A DNA stretch of 64,000 bases from DATBLY01 sp963705545 (GTDB lineage: Bacteria; Actinomycetota; UBA4738; HRBIN12): NCBI GenBank assembly GCA_963705545.1, contig CAVPJX010000005.1:248001-312000 (forward strand), read 5' to 3'. The position numbers and the translations under genes are program-made. The notes beneath the pieces were generated by a model. That model made no database searches, was not told where the DNA came from, and saw nothing but the letters and a program-made list of their open reading frames with translations. Each line of letters opens with the position of its first letter. The stretch's first letter is position 1. Positions 42,962 through 51,190 of this stretch are shown here, one piece after another.

Positions 42962-44311
42962 ATGGATCGCCCCGAGACGCGGTTCGCCTGGAACGGCGAG
43001 GCGGCCCTCGCCTACCAGGTGATCGGCGATGGCACGCCGGATCTCCTGTACCTCCAGGGGTGGGTGTCCAACGTCGAGCTCAACTGGGACCAGCCCGCGA
43101 TGGCGCGTTTCCTGCGCGGCCTCGCGCGCGGGAGGCGGCTGATCGTGACCGACGCGAGAGGGAACGGGTGCTCGGAACGTGCCTCCCCCCACGACGTCTG
43201 GCCACTGGAGACGATCATGGAGGATGTCGCGGTGGTGTTGGATACGGTCGGCTCTCGCAAGGCAACGATCCTCGCGACCGATCAGCTCGGGTTCGTGGCC
43301 TGCATGTTCGCGGCGACCTACCCGGATCGCACAGCGGCCCTGGTGCTGTACCAGGCCGCAGCGAACTACCTCTGGTCAGAGGAAACGCCTTGGGAATGGA
43401 CCGAGGATCGATTCGATGAGCAGGAGGATGCTCTGAGGGGTTGGGGAACCAGCGTCACCGCCGTCGAAGATCTCCAGGATCGCGATCCGTCCGTGGTCGG
43501 GGATCCGGCGTACGTCACCTGGTGGAATCGCTACGGGCTCCTTTCGGAGGCGCCGGGCTCGTCCGTCGCCACCGCCAGGAAATACATGCGGACCGATGTT
43601 CGCCCCATCCTGTCTTCGATCCACGTTCCGGTACTCGTGCTCGCGAGGCCGGACGCCCCGGACGAGTCTTGGACCCAATCGGCTCGCTTCCTAGCCGACC
43701 GGATCCCCGGGGCGAAGTTGGTCGAGCTCCCGGGCGTCGACACCTCCCTCTGGGTCGGTGACCAGGCGCCGGTCATCCGGGCGATCGAGGGGTTCCTGGG
43801 AGACGTCCGGCGCGAGGGCTCGGAGTTGGAGCGCGTGCTCGCCACGGTGCTCTTCACCGACATCGTCGGATCGACCGAGCGCTCGGCGGCGCTCGGCGAT
43901 GAGGCTTGGCGCGAGCTGATCGAGCGGCATCACGCGGGTGTGCGAGCGCTCCTGGTTCGATTCCGCGGGCTGGAGGTCGACACGGCCGGGGACGGTTTCT
44001 ACGCGACCTTCGATGGGCCGGCGCGGGCCATCCGGTGCGCACGAGCCATCGTCGACGAGGTGCGATCGCTGGGGATCGAGGTCAGGGCGGGCGTGCACAC
44101 AGGTGAGTGCGAGACGATCGACGGCAAGGTGGGCGGACTCGCGGTTGCCATCGGCGCACGGGTCGGGGCAGCAGCCGGCCCATCGGAGGTGCTCGTCTCG
44201 GGGACCGTCCGGGATCTCGTGGTGGGCTCGGGGATCACGTTCGAGGAACGAGGGGAAGTCGAGCTCAAGGGGGTCCCCGGAACCTGGCGCCTCTTCGCTG
44301 TTGCGGGATAG
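42962..44311 (+). CDS. Alpha/beta hydrolase fused to class III adenylate/guanylate cyclase domain
   Basis: About 449 residues. Residues 1-275 form an alpha/beta hydrolase-like domain (DLLYLQGWVSNVELNWDQP, DARGNGCSER, ILATDQLGFVACMFAATYPDR), in which the nucleophile elbow reads ATDQLG rather than GxSxG, so it may be a non-catalytic sensor. Residues about 285-449 are a nucleotide cyclase: VLFTDIVGSTERSAALGDEAW (metal Asp), DTAGDGFYATFDGPARAIRCA (second metal Asp), RAGVHTGECE. The cyclase product is not certain. The ATG at 42962 has AAGGA 8 nt upstream; ATG at 42953 is in frame. It lies between two Mo-hydroxylase operons and could report on their substrate. Confidence 0.8.
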   Translation: MDRPETRFAWNGEAALAYQVIGDGTPDLLYLQGWVSNVELNWDQPAMARFLRGLARGRRLIVTDARGNGCSERASPHDVWPLETIMEDVAVVLDTVGSRKATILATDQLGFVACMFAATYPDRTAALVLYQAAANYLWSEETPWEWTEDRFDEQEDALRGWGTSVTAVEDLQDRDPSVVGDPAYVTWWNRYGLLSEAPGSSVATARKYMRTDVRPILSSIHVPVLVLARPDAPDESWTQSARFLADRIPGAKLVELPGVDTSLWVGDQAPVIRAIEGFLGDVRREGSELERVLATVLFTDIVGSTERSAALGDEAWRELIERHHAGVRALLVRFRGLEVDTAGDGFYATFDGPARAIRCARAIVDEVRSLGIEVRAGVHTGECETIDGKVGGLAVAIGARVGAAAGPSEVLVSGTVRDLVVGSGITFEERGEVELKGVPGTWRLFAVAG

Positions 44312-44372
44312 GCGATTCAGCGGGCCTCGGCGCCCGGTCGCGGGCGGTCGTGGATGGGCCCCGGGCGCTCCT

Positions 44373-45451
44373 TCAGGAAGCCACCGAGCGGCCGCGCCGG
44401 AACGCGACGATCTCGGCGACGATCGACCCGGCGATCTCCTCCGGTCCTTCGCTGCCGAGGTCGAGGCCGGCCGGGCCGTGGATCCGGATCCGGTCCTCGT
44501 CCGTGACGTCGACGCCCTCCTCCGCGAGCTCTATCAGCAGGCGCTGGCTCCGCGCGGCGGGCCCGAGCATGCCCGAGGTACGCGACGGGGGAGGTAAGGA
44601 AGGAGCGCACGTACTCCTTGTCCCGCAGGAAGTTGTGCGTCATCACCACGACGAACGTCCGCTCGTCGACCGGGGCGATCTTCGCGGCGTCCTCGGGCCG
44701 CTCGACGTTGACGAACCCGGCCGCGCCAGGGAACCGCTCTTCGTTCAGGAACCCGGGGCGGTCGTCGACCACCACCGCGTTCCAGCCCAGGACCGAGGCG
44801 GCCTTCACCAGGGGGATCGCGTCGTGGCCGGCGCCGCAGATCAGCAGCCGGAGCGGCGGCTCGAGCACCTCGACGAACGCGCGGACGTCTCCCGGGAGCG
44901 TCCGGATCTCGGACGCGCGCTTCGCGAGCAGCTCCTGCGCCGCTTCGACCGCCGCGTCGTCGATCAGCGGCTCGCCGAGCGTCCCCTCGGCTCGTGCCGT
45001 CGGGCCTCACCACGAGCCGCGCGCCCGACGTCACACCGGCGCTCCCCGACTCGAGGACCGTGACGACGCAGATCGGGCGTTCTTCGTCGAGGGCCATGCG
45101 CAGCGCGCCGGTCACCTCGGCGGCCCGATCGGCCGGTTCGATGAACACCTCGATCGCGCCGTTGCAGCCGAGCCCGAGGCCCCAGACCTCGTCGTCGTCG
45201 GCGGTGAGGTCCCAGCCGGCGAGACGGGCGCGGCCCTCCTCCATCACGATCCGCGCCATGTCGGCGACGTCGGACTCGAGGCAGCCGCCGGAGAGGTTGC
45301 CGATCGGCGCTCCTTCCTCGGGGACGAGCAGGCGCGCGCCGGGTCGCCGGTAGGTGGAGCCGCGGACGGCGACGATCGTGGCGAGGGCCATCTTCTCGCC
45401 CTTCGCCGAGAGGGACTCGATCGCCTCGAGGACGTCGGAGAGCTCGCTCAC
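44373..45451 (-). CDS. XdhC-family molybdenum hydroxylase maturation protein (two frameshifts)
   Basis: About 358 residues after removal of extra bases near 44996 and 44570. N-terminal: GEKMALATIVAVRGSTYRRPGARLLV, GNLSGGCLESDVADMA; middle: CNGAIEVFIEP, RLLICGAGHDAIPLVKAASVLGW; C-terminal: THNFLRDKEYVRSFL and RIRIHGPAGLDLGSEGPEEIAGSIVAEIVA. It lacks the YHS domain of the other XdhC. It is divergent from a small membrane protein gene and the form II coxSLM operon, so it most likely matures that enzyme. GTG at 45451. Confidence 0.88.
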
Positions 45452-45516
45452 GTCTCCGATGGTACGGCGGGGGACGACCGGGTAGCCTTCGGCCGACACC
45501 GGCAAGGAGGGGATCG

Positions 45517-45774
45517 ATGTCCACCCCGGACGACGGGCGAGCACGCGGAGTGAAGGGCGGGGTCGCCCGCAGGTCGGTGGGCGGCGCGATCGCCGGCGGC
45601 GCGATCGGCGCCCTGGTGGGCGGGATCCTCGGCGGCGTGATCTTCGGCTGGACCAGCGGGTGGGAGCTCGTGTTCCTGTTCAGCGGGCTCGTCTTCGGGG
45701 TCCTCGTCGGCGCGTTCGTCGCGGGGATGTCGGGACTCGGGAACCCCGCGCCGGGGGACGAGCCCCGCAGCTGA
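45517..45774 (+). CDS. Small Gly-rich two-helix membrane protein
   Basis: An 85-residue protein with two hydrophobic Gly-rich segments (SVGGAIAGGAIGALVGGILGGVIFGW and LVFLFSGLVFGVLVGAFVAGMSG). AAGGAGGGG lies 5 nt before the ATG; a TAGCCT box is about 30 nt upstream. No family recognised. It precedes the form II Mo-hydroxylase operon by 113 nt. Confidence 0.65.
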   Translation: MSTPDDGRARGVKGGVARRSVGGAIAGGAIGALVGGILGGVIFGWTSGWELVFLFSGLVFGVLVGAFVAGMSGLGNPAPGDEPRS

Positions 45775-45887
45775 GCACCGCCCCTCAGCCGCGTCGGTTC
45801 CGGTTCGCGCGTTCGGGGGGCGAGGACTACACTGCCGAGCCCTACCGATCCGCCAGGCACCTGGTACGGAAAAGGAGGGCCCCTGCC

Positions 45888-46364
45888 GTGACGCACGTCT
45901 CGGTCACCGTCAACGGGGAGTCCCGCGAGGCCGACGTCGAGCCCCGCACGCTCCTCGTGTACTTCCTCCGAGAGACCCTCGGGCTCACCGGCACCAACGT
46001 CGGCTGCGACACCTCGACCTGCGGCAGCTGCACCGTGCTGCTGGACGGGGAGTCCGTGAAGTCCTGCACGCTGCTCGCCGCGCAGGCCGACGGCCGGTCG
46101 GTCACCACGATCGAGGCGATGGCCTCGAACGGCGACCTGCATCCCTTGCAGGATGCCTTCCACCGCAACCACGGTCTGCAGTGCGGCTACTGCACGCCCG
46201 GCATGATCATGGCGGCGAAGAGCCTCCTCGACGAGAACCCGAACCCGACCGAGGAGCAGGTGCGCGAGGGCCTCGAGGGCAACCTCTGCCGCTGCACCGG
46301 CTACCAGAACATCGTGAAGTCGATCCTCGACGCCGCCGGTTCGATGAGCGGCGCGGAGGCCTGA
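45888..46364 (+). CDS. [2Fe-2S] small subunit of form II (BMS-type) molybdenum hydroxylase
   Basis: A 158-residue CoxS-like protein. VGCDTSTCGSCTVLLDG binds the plant-type cluster; GLQCGYCTPGMIMAAKSLL and NLCRCTGYQNIVKSILDAAG bind the second. Intact, unlike the form I copy. GTG at 45888 has AAGGAGGG 8 nt upstream. The large subunit starts 11 nt after its stop. Sequence is clearly related to CoxS but enzyme substrate is unknown. Confidence 0.92.
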   Translation: MTHVSVTVNGESREADVEPRTLLVYFLRETLGLTGTNVGCDTSTCGSCTVLLDGESVKSCTLLAAQADGRSVTTIEAMASNGDLHPLQDAFHRNHGLQCGYCTPGMIMAAKSLLDENPNPTEEQVREGLEGNLCRCTGYQNIVKSILDAAGSMSGAEA

Positions 46365-46375
46365 GGGGAGGACCG

Positions 46376-48739
46376 ATGGTCGCTACCGAGAGCTACGTCG
46401 GGTCGTCGGTTCCTCGCAAGGAGGACGCGAAGCTCATCACCGGCCAGGCCACCTACGTCGACAACCAGACGATGGCCGGCATGGTCTGGATGGAGATGGT
46501 CCGCCCGCCGTACGTCCATGCGAGGATCGACGGGATCGACACGTCGGCCGCCGTCGCGATGCCCGGGGTGATCGGCGTCTACACGGCCGCGGACCTGGAG
46601 GACGCGTTCCCCGCCGGCCTGCCGATGGTCTGGCCGATCACCGAGGACATCAAGATCCCGACGCACTGGCCGTTGACGAAGGACAGGATCCGGTTCGGCG
46701 GGGATGCCGTCGCCGTCGTGGTGGCCGAGAGCCGGGCACAGGCCGAGGATGCCGCCGAAGCGGTGGTCGTGCGGGCGAGCGAACTGCCGGTCGTGCTGGA
46801 CCTCGAGGAGGCGGCGAAGGACGAGGTCGTGATCCACGAGGACCTCGGCACGAACAAGGTCGTGCACTGGAGCCACGGTGGCGCTGGCGACCAATCGGTG
46901 TTCGAAACCGCGCCGGTGATCGTGAGCCGACGGTACGAGCAACCCCGCCTCATCCCGAACGCGATCGAGCCCCGGGGGTGCTTGGCGTACGGGATCCCCG
47001 CGGCGGGGGAATTCACTCTGATCTCGGCGACGCAGATCCCGCACATCTGCCGCGTCGGTCTCTCGATCGCCACCGGCATCCCCCAGTCGAAGCTGCGGAT
47101 CATCGCACCGGACGTCGGCGGCGGGTTCGGCTCGAAGCTGAACGTGTACGCCGAGGAGGCGCTCGCGCTGGCGCTCGCCCGCAAGCTCGGCCGTCCGATC
47201 AAGTGGATCGAGGATCGCGCGGAGAACTACGTCGCGACGATCCACGGCCGGGGCGTCCTGCACGACTGCACGCTCGCCGGCACCGAGGACGGGAAGATCC
47301 TCGGGATGAGGTTCGTGGAGCTCGCGGACATGGGCGCGTACTTCCAGCTGCTGACGCCGGGGATCCCCGAGCTCGGGGGTTGGGTGTACATGGGGCCGTA
47401 CGACCCCGAGACCTACTGGTACGAGTTCACGGGCGTGATGACGAACGCGACCCCGACCGACGCGTACCGGGGTGCCGGCCGTCCGGAAGCCACCTACGTG
47501 ATCGAGCGCCTCGTCGACGCGTACGCGCGCCGCATCGGGAAGGATCCGGCCGAGCTCCGCCGGATGAACCTGCACCCGCCGTTCCGCGAGGCGACGCCGT
47601 CGCTGATGGGCCTGAACCTCGACTCGGGGAACTACGCGGAGACCTTCGACCGGGCGATCGAGCTCTCCGAGTACGAGCAGTTCCGCAAGGAGCAGGCCGC
47701 ACGGCGGGACTCGGGTGACACCAAGCAGATCGGGATCGGCCTGTCGACCTACATCGAGATGTGCGGGCTCGCACCCTCGAACATCCTGGGAGCGCTCCGC
47801 TACGTCGCGGGTGGGTGGGACGCCGCCGAGGTCGAGTGCCGGCCGGACGGCAAGGTCGTCGTGCGCACGGGGACCTCGCCGCACGGGCAGGGTCACGCCA
47901 CCACGTGGTCGCAGATCGTGGCCGACGGGCTCGGGGTGTCGCCGGACGACGTGGAGGTGCTGAGTGGCGACACCGCGGTCTCCCGGATGGGCATGGACAC
48001 CTACGGGTCCCGCTCGGTGTCGGTCGGCGGGGAGGCCCTGCGGCGCGCCGTGGAGCGGGTCCGCGAGAAGGCGCAGATGATCGCGGCGCACGAGCTCGAA
48101 GCGTCGGTCGACGACCTCGAGTGGTCGGAGGGCGCCTTCCGCGTGAAGGGTGCCCCGGACAAGGCCCGCACGATCCCCGAGCTGGCCGCCTCGGCCTGGA
48201 CGGCACACGACCTGCCGGCCGACGTGGAGCCGATGCTCGAGGGGACCGCGGTCTTCGACCCGCCGAACTTCACCTGGCCGGCCGGGACGCACGTCTGCGT
48301 GGTCGAGGTGGACACGGAGACGGGCAAGACCGACATCCTGCGCTACGTGGCCGTCGACGACTGCGGCAACGTGATCAACCCGATGATCGTCGACGGGATG
48401 GTCCACGGCGGGGTGGCCCAAGGGATCGCCGAAGCCTTGTACGAGGAGGCCGTCTACGACGACCGTGGCAACCTGATGTCGTCGTCGATGACCCAGTACC
48501 TCGTCCCGTCGGCGGTGGAGATGCCCGCGTTCGTGCTCGACCGTACGGTCACGCCGTCCACCACGAACGGACTCGGTGTGAAGGGGATCGGCGAGGCGGG
48601 CACGATCGCCTCGCCTCCCGCCGTGATCAACGCCGTCGTCGACGCGGTCTCGCACCTCGGGGTCACCGACCTCCCGAAACCCGCCACGCCCGAGCGCGTG
48701 TGGCGAGCGATCCGCGACGCGCAAGGAGGTGGCGCATGA
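46376..48739 (+). CDS. Large Mo subunit of form II (BMS-type) molybdenum hydroxylase
   Basis: A 787-residue xanthine-dehydrogenase-family catalytic subunit. Features: GSSVPRKEDAKLITGQATYVDN, VGGGFGSKLNVYAEEALAL, DAYRGAGRPEATYVIERLV, TGTSPHGQGHATTWSQI and GVKGIGEAGTIASPPAVINAV with the conserved glutamate (GEAG). The active-site loop AYRGAGR (47462-47482) is the form II or BMS signature, lacking the Cu-binding Cys of form I CoxL, so CO oxidation should not be assumed. It has exactly the corrected length of the form I CoxL. GGGGAGG lies 5 nt before the ATG. Confidence 0.92.
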   Translation: MVATESYVGSSVPRKEDAKLITGQATYVDNQTMAGMVWMEMVRPPYVHARIDGIDTSAAVAMPGVIGVYTAADLEDAFPAGLPMVWPITEDIKIPTHWPLTKDRIRFGGDAVAVVVAESRAQAEDAAEAVVVRASELPVVLDLEEAAKDEVVIHEDLGTNKVVHWSHGGAGDQSVFETAPVIVSRRYEQPRLIPNAIEPRGCLAYGIPAAGEFTLISATQIPHICRVGLSIATGIPQSKLRIIAPDVGGGFGSKLNVYAEEALALALARKLGRPIKWIEDRAENYVATIHGRGVLHDCTLAGTEDGKILGMRFVELADMGAYFQLLTPGIPELGGWVYMGPYDPETYWYEFTGVMTNATPTDAYRGAGRPEATYVIERLVDAYARRIGKDPAELRRMNLHPPFREATPSLMGLNLDSGNYAETFDRAIELSEYEQFRKEQAARRDSGDTKQIGIGLSTYIEMCGLAPSNILGALRYVAGGWDAAEVECRPDGKVVVRTGTSPHGQGHATTWSQIVADGLGVSPDDVEVLSGDTAVSRMGMDTYGSRSVSVGGEALRRAVERVREKAQMIAAHELEASVDDLEWSEGAFRVKGAPDKARTIPELAASAWTAHDLPADVEPMLEGTAVFDPPNFTWPAGTHVCVVEVDTETGKTDILRYVAVDDCGNVINPMIVDGMVHGGVAQGIAEALYEEAVYDDRGNLMSSSMTQYLVPSAVEMPAFVLDRTVTPSTTNGLGVKGIGEAGTIASPPAVINAVVDAVSHLGVTDLPKPATPERVWRAIRDAQGGGA

Positions 48740-49557
48740 TCCCGGCGCCGTTCGAGTACGCCCGAGCCGAGTCGCTCGACCACGCGATCGAGCTCCTCGG
48801 CTCGTCCGAGGACGCGAAGATCCTGGCCGGGGGGCACTCGCTGCTGCCGTTGATGAAGCTCCGCCTGGCCCGGCCGTCCCTGCTGGTGGATATCGGGCGC
48901 CTCTCGGACCTGTCGTACGTTCGAGAGGACGGCGACCACGTCGCGATCGGCGCGCTGACGCGTCACCACGACGTGGGGAACAGCGAGCTGCTCCGCGCTT
49001 CGGTCCCGATCGTGGCCGACGCCGCCGAGCAGATCGGCGACCCGCAGGTGCGTCACATGGGCACGATCGGCGGCTCCGTCGCGCACGCGGATCCCGCGTC
49101 CGACATGCCGACGGTGCTGGTGGCGCTCGAGGCCGACCTCGTAGCGACCGGCGCCGGCGGCGCGACCCGGACGATCGCGGCCGGCGACTTCTTCACCGGG
49201 CTGTTCGAGTCGGCGCTCGCGTCGAACGAGGTGCTGACCGAGATCCGCGTCCCGAAGACCGCCGGTGGATGGAGCTACCTGAAGTTCCACCGGCGCGCGA
49301 TCGACTGGGCGCTCGTCGGCGTCGCCGCGGCCCGGTCGAACGGCAGCGTCCACGTGGCGCTCACGAACATGGGGGACCGGCCGCTCCGCGCCGCGGGGGT
49401 CGAGGAGGCGCTCGCCGGCGGGGCCGACCCGGCGGCGGCGTCGACACGGGCGGCGGAGGGGACGAGCCCGCCGTCGGACGCGTTCGGGAGCGCCGAGTAC
49501 CGGCAGGAGCTCGCGAAGGTGCTGGTGCGCCGGGCGCTCGAGGAGGCGATGGGCTAG
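48736..49557 (+). CDS. FAD-binding subunit of form II molybdenum hydroxylase
   Basis: A 273-residue CoxM-like protein: MIPAPFEYARAESLDHAIELL, KILAGGHSLLPLMKLRLARP (FAD loop), HMGTIGGSVAHADPASDMPTVLVAL (second FAD loop) and YLKFHRRAIDWALVGVAAA. It overlaps the large subunit stop as ATGA, so the operon order is S-L-M, unlike the M-S-L order of the form I locus. GGAGGT lies before the ATG inside the upstream gene. Confidence 0.92.
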   Translation: MIPAPFEYARAESLDHAIELLGSSEDAKILAGGHSLLPLMKLRLARPSLLVDIGRLSDLSYVREDGDHVAIGALTRHHDVGNSELLRASVPIVADAAEQIGDPQVRHMGTIGGSVAHADPASDMPTVLVALEADLVATGAGGATRTIAAGDFFTGLFESALASNEVLTEIRVPKTAGGWSYLKFHRRAIDWALVGVAAARSNGSVHVALTNMGDRPLRAAGVEEALAGGADPAAASTRAAEGTSPPSDAFGSAEYRQELAKVLVRRALEEAMG

Positions 49558-49799
49558 GCGTCGTCGCGGACGATGCGCACCACCACCTCCGCGGTCGGGT
49601 GACCGTTCGCCCGTTTCGACCGAGACCGCCGTCGCAGGACGACCGCGGCGAACGCCGTGCTGCCGAGGAGCAAGCCCGCCAGGGCCTTCGACGACCGGAG
49701 CGAGGCGGGCAGATGCGCCTCCAGCTCGCGCAGGTCAGCCTCGAGCTGACGCCGTCCTTCCTCGATCTCGGTCACCTTGCGATCTGCTGCTTCACCCAT
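49554..49799 (-). CDS. Small helical membrane-associated protein (DUF3618-like)
   Basis: An 81-residue protein. MGEAADRKVTEIEEGRRQLEADLRELEAHLP is a charged coiled-coil-like start, followed by one hydrophobic helix (LAGLLLGSTAFAAVVL) and a basic end (RRRSRSKRANGHP). This is the layout of DUF3618 and related companions of holin-X proteins. It overlaps the 3' end of the holin-like gene by 28 nt. Convergent with the FAD subunit gene; stops overlap. Confidence 0.65.
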   Translation of the reverse strand: MGEAADRKVTEIEEGRRQLEADLRELEAHLPASLRSSKALAGLLLGSTAFAAVVLRRRSRSKRANGHPTAEVVVRIVRDDA

Positions 49800-50194
49800 C
49801 GCGCGTCCTCCTTCAGGGTCTCCCGGGTCCGTTCGCCCGGGGACGGGGCGTTCCGCAGGGTGCGACGCCCGATCATGACGAGCAGCCCGGCGACCGCGAG
49901 CATCAGGACGGCCACGATCAGGATGGCCGCCCACACCGGGAGCACCAGCGCGAGCGCCGCCGCCCCGGCGGCCGCGATGAAGCCGATGGCGTACATCGCG
50001 ACCACGGCCGCGGCGCCGAACATCCCCACGCCCTGCCCGCGGACGGACGCGGCCTCGACGGCCTCGATCTTGGCGAGCTCGACGTGCTTGCCGGCGAGCG
50101 TGCGGAACCCGCCGACGACCGACGCCACGATCACGCCGAACGGCCGCGGCTCGGCGATGCCGGCGGCGTTCCCGTTCCCTCCCTGAACGCTCAC
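49772..50194 (-). CDS. Holin superfamily (Phage_holin_3_6-like) membrane protein
   Basis: A 140-residue actinobacterial holin-X-type protein. VIASVVGGFRTLAGKHVELAKIEAVEAASVRGQGVGMF is the amphipathic N-terminal part; two helices follow (AAAVVAMYAIGFIAAAGAAALALVLPVWAAILIVAVLMLAVAGLLVMIG split around VLPVW). Such genes are chromosomal and not evidence of prophage. GTG start with GGGAGGACC upstream. It pairs with the downstream DUF3618-like gene. Confidence 0.75.
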   Translation of the reverse strand: MSVQGGNGNAAGIAEPRPFGVIVASVVGGFRTLAGKHVELAKIEAVEAASVRGQGVGMFGAAAVVAMYAIGFIAAAGAAALALVLPVWAAILIVAVLMLAVAGLLVMIGRRTLRNAPSPGERTRETLKEDARWVKQQIAR

Positions 50195-50383
50195 GTTCGG
50201 GTCCTCCCTCTCTCGATGACGCTCCCACCCTATGCCCCGGTCCCACCGGCAGGCTAGGCGGGACCGGGTCGCGATCGACGACGAGCGCATCCTTCCCTCC
50301 CGCGCGACGGCCCTCCCCGCAGGGGTGACAGCACGCCCTGCCATGTTGGTGTCCCCCTGTTCGCCGGATCTGGGCTCGCGGCC

Positions 50384-50389
50384 TATCGT
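50384..50389 (+). promoter_or_regulatory. -10 box upstream of a 13-codon leader
   Basis: TATCGT, 7 nt before the ATG at 50397. Confidence 0.4.
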
Positions 50390-50396
50390 GGCGCGC

Positions 50397-50438
50397 ATGG
50401 GTCGAGGCTCCGTCGCCGGGTGGAAACAGCGCGGATGA
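50397..50438 (+). CDS. Possible 13-codon leader peptide
   Basis: ATG to TGA encodes MGRGSVAGWKQRG. It has a TATCGT box 7 nt before it, and its stop overlaps the ATG of the downstream membrane protein gene as ATGA. The arrangement suggests leaderless translation of the short frame coupled to the main gene. It may be chance. Confidence 0.35.
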   Translation: MGRGSVAGWKQRG

Positions 50439-51175
50439 CGAGCGTCGCGACGATCGTCCCCTGGCAGGAGGACCTGGCGTCGTCCGCGCGGCGCGTCTCG
50501 GCGGTCACCGTCGCCGGGCTGGCGGCGGGCGCGGTGATCGGCGGGGTCGGGGGCCGCCTCGCGATGTTCGTGCTGCGGCTGACCTCGAGCGACTCCCTGC
50601 ACGGTCTCGAGTCCGACGACGGCTTCGTGATGGGTCAGGTCAGCGGGGCCAGCCTCTTCCTGATCCTGTTCACCGGGGTCCTCGGGATCCTCGGCGCGCT
50701 CTTCTACCTCGGCGTGCGAGCGTGGCTCCCGGCCGGCTCACGGGCGGTTCTGGCTGGGATCTTCGGGGCCGCGGTCGGGGGCGCCGCCGTGGTCCATCCC
50801 GACGGGCTGGACTTCCGGCTGCTCGAGCCGCTCTGGCTCGCGGTCGCGCTCTTCGTCGCGCTGCCCGCGATCTACGGGGTCGCGATGAGCCTGCTCGTCG
50901 AGCGGGCGCTGCGGCGGGACGCCGAGGGAACGCTCGCCGGTGGACGGCTGTGGTTCCTGGGCCTGATCCCCTTCATCGCGCTCGGGCTCACCGGTCCGCC
51001 GGGCATCCTCATCCTCCTGCTCGTGGCTGGGGGATGGTGGCTCAACCGCTCCGTACCCGGGCTCGCCGCGCTCTGGCACTCCCCGGTCGTGGTGTGGATC
51101 GGGCGCGTTCTTCTGCTCGGACTCACGGCGTGGTCGTTCGTCGTGCTGTTCCGCGACGTGACGCAGATCCTCTGA
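50435..51175 (+). CDS. Polytopic membrane protein of unknown function
   Basis: About 246 residues with six or seven hydrophobic segments (about residues 22-46, 68-96, 104-124, 130-155, 172-200, 213-240) and few charged loops. No transporter motif was recognised. A GTG at 50420 in frame is an alternative start. The ATG at 50435 is favoured by the ATGA overlap with the short leader frame. The next gene is convergent. Confidence 0.7.
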   Translation: MTSVATIVPWQEDLASSARRVSAVTVAGLAAGAVIGGVGGRLAMFVLRLTSSDSLHGLESDDGFVMGQVSGASLFLILFTGVLGILGALFYLGVRAWLPAGSRAVLAGIFGAAVGGAAVVHPDGLDFRLLEPLWLAVALFVALPAIYGVAMSLLVERALRRDAEGTLAGGRLWFLGLIPFIALGLTGPPGILILLLVAGGWWLNRSVPGLAALWHSPVVVWIGRVLLLGLTAWSFVVLFRDVTQIL

Positions 51176-51190
51176 CCTCGCAGACCGGCC

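Noticed and set aside
49554..50194. Prophage remnant suggested by the holin-like gene
   Set aside because: Holin-X/DUF3618 pairs are ordinary chromosomal genes in actinobacteria and no other phage gene is near.
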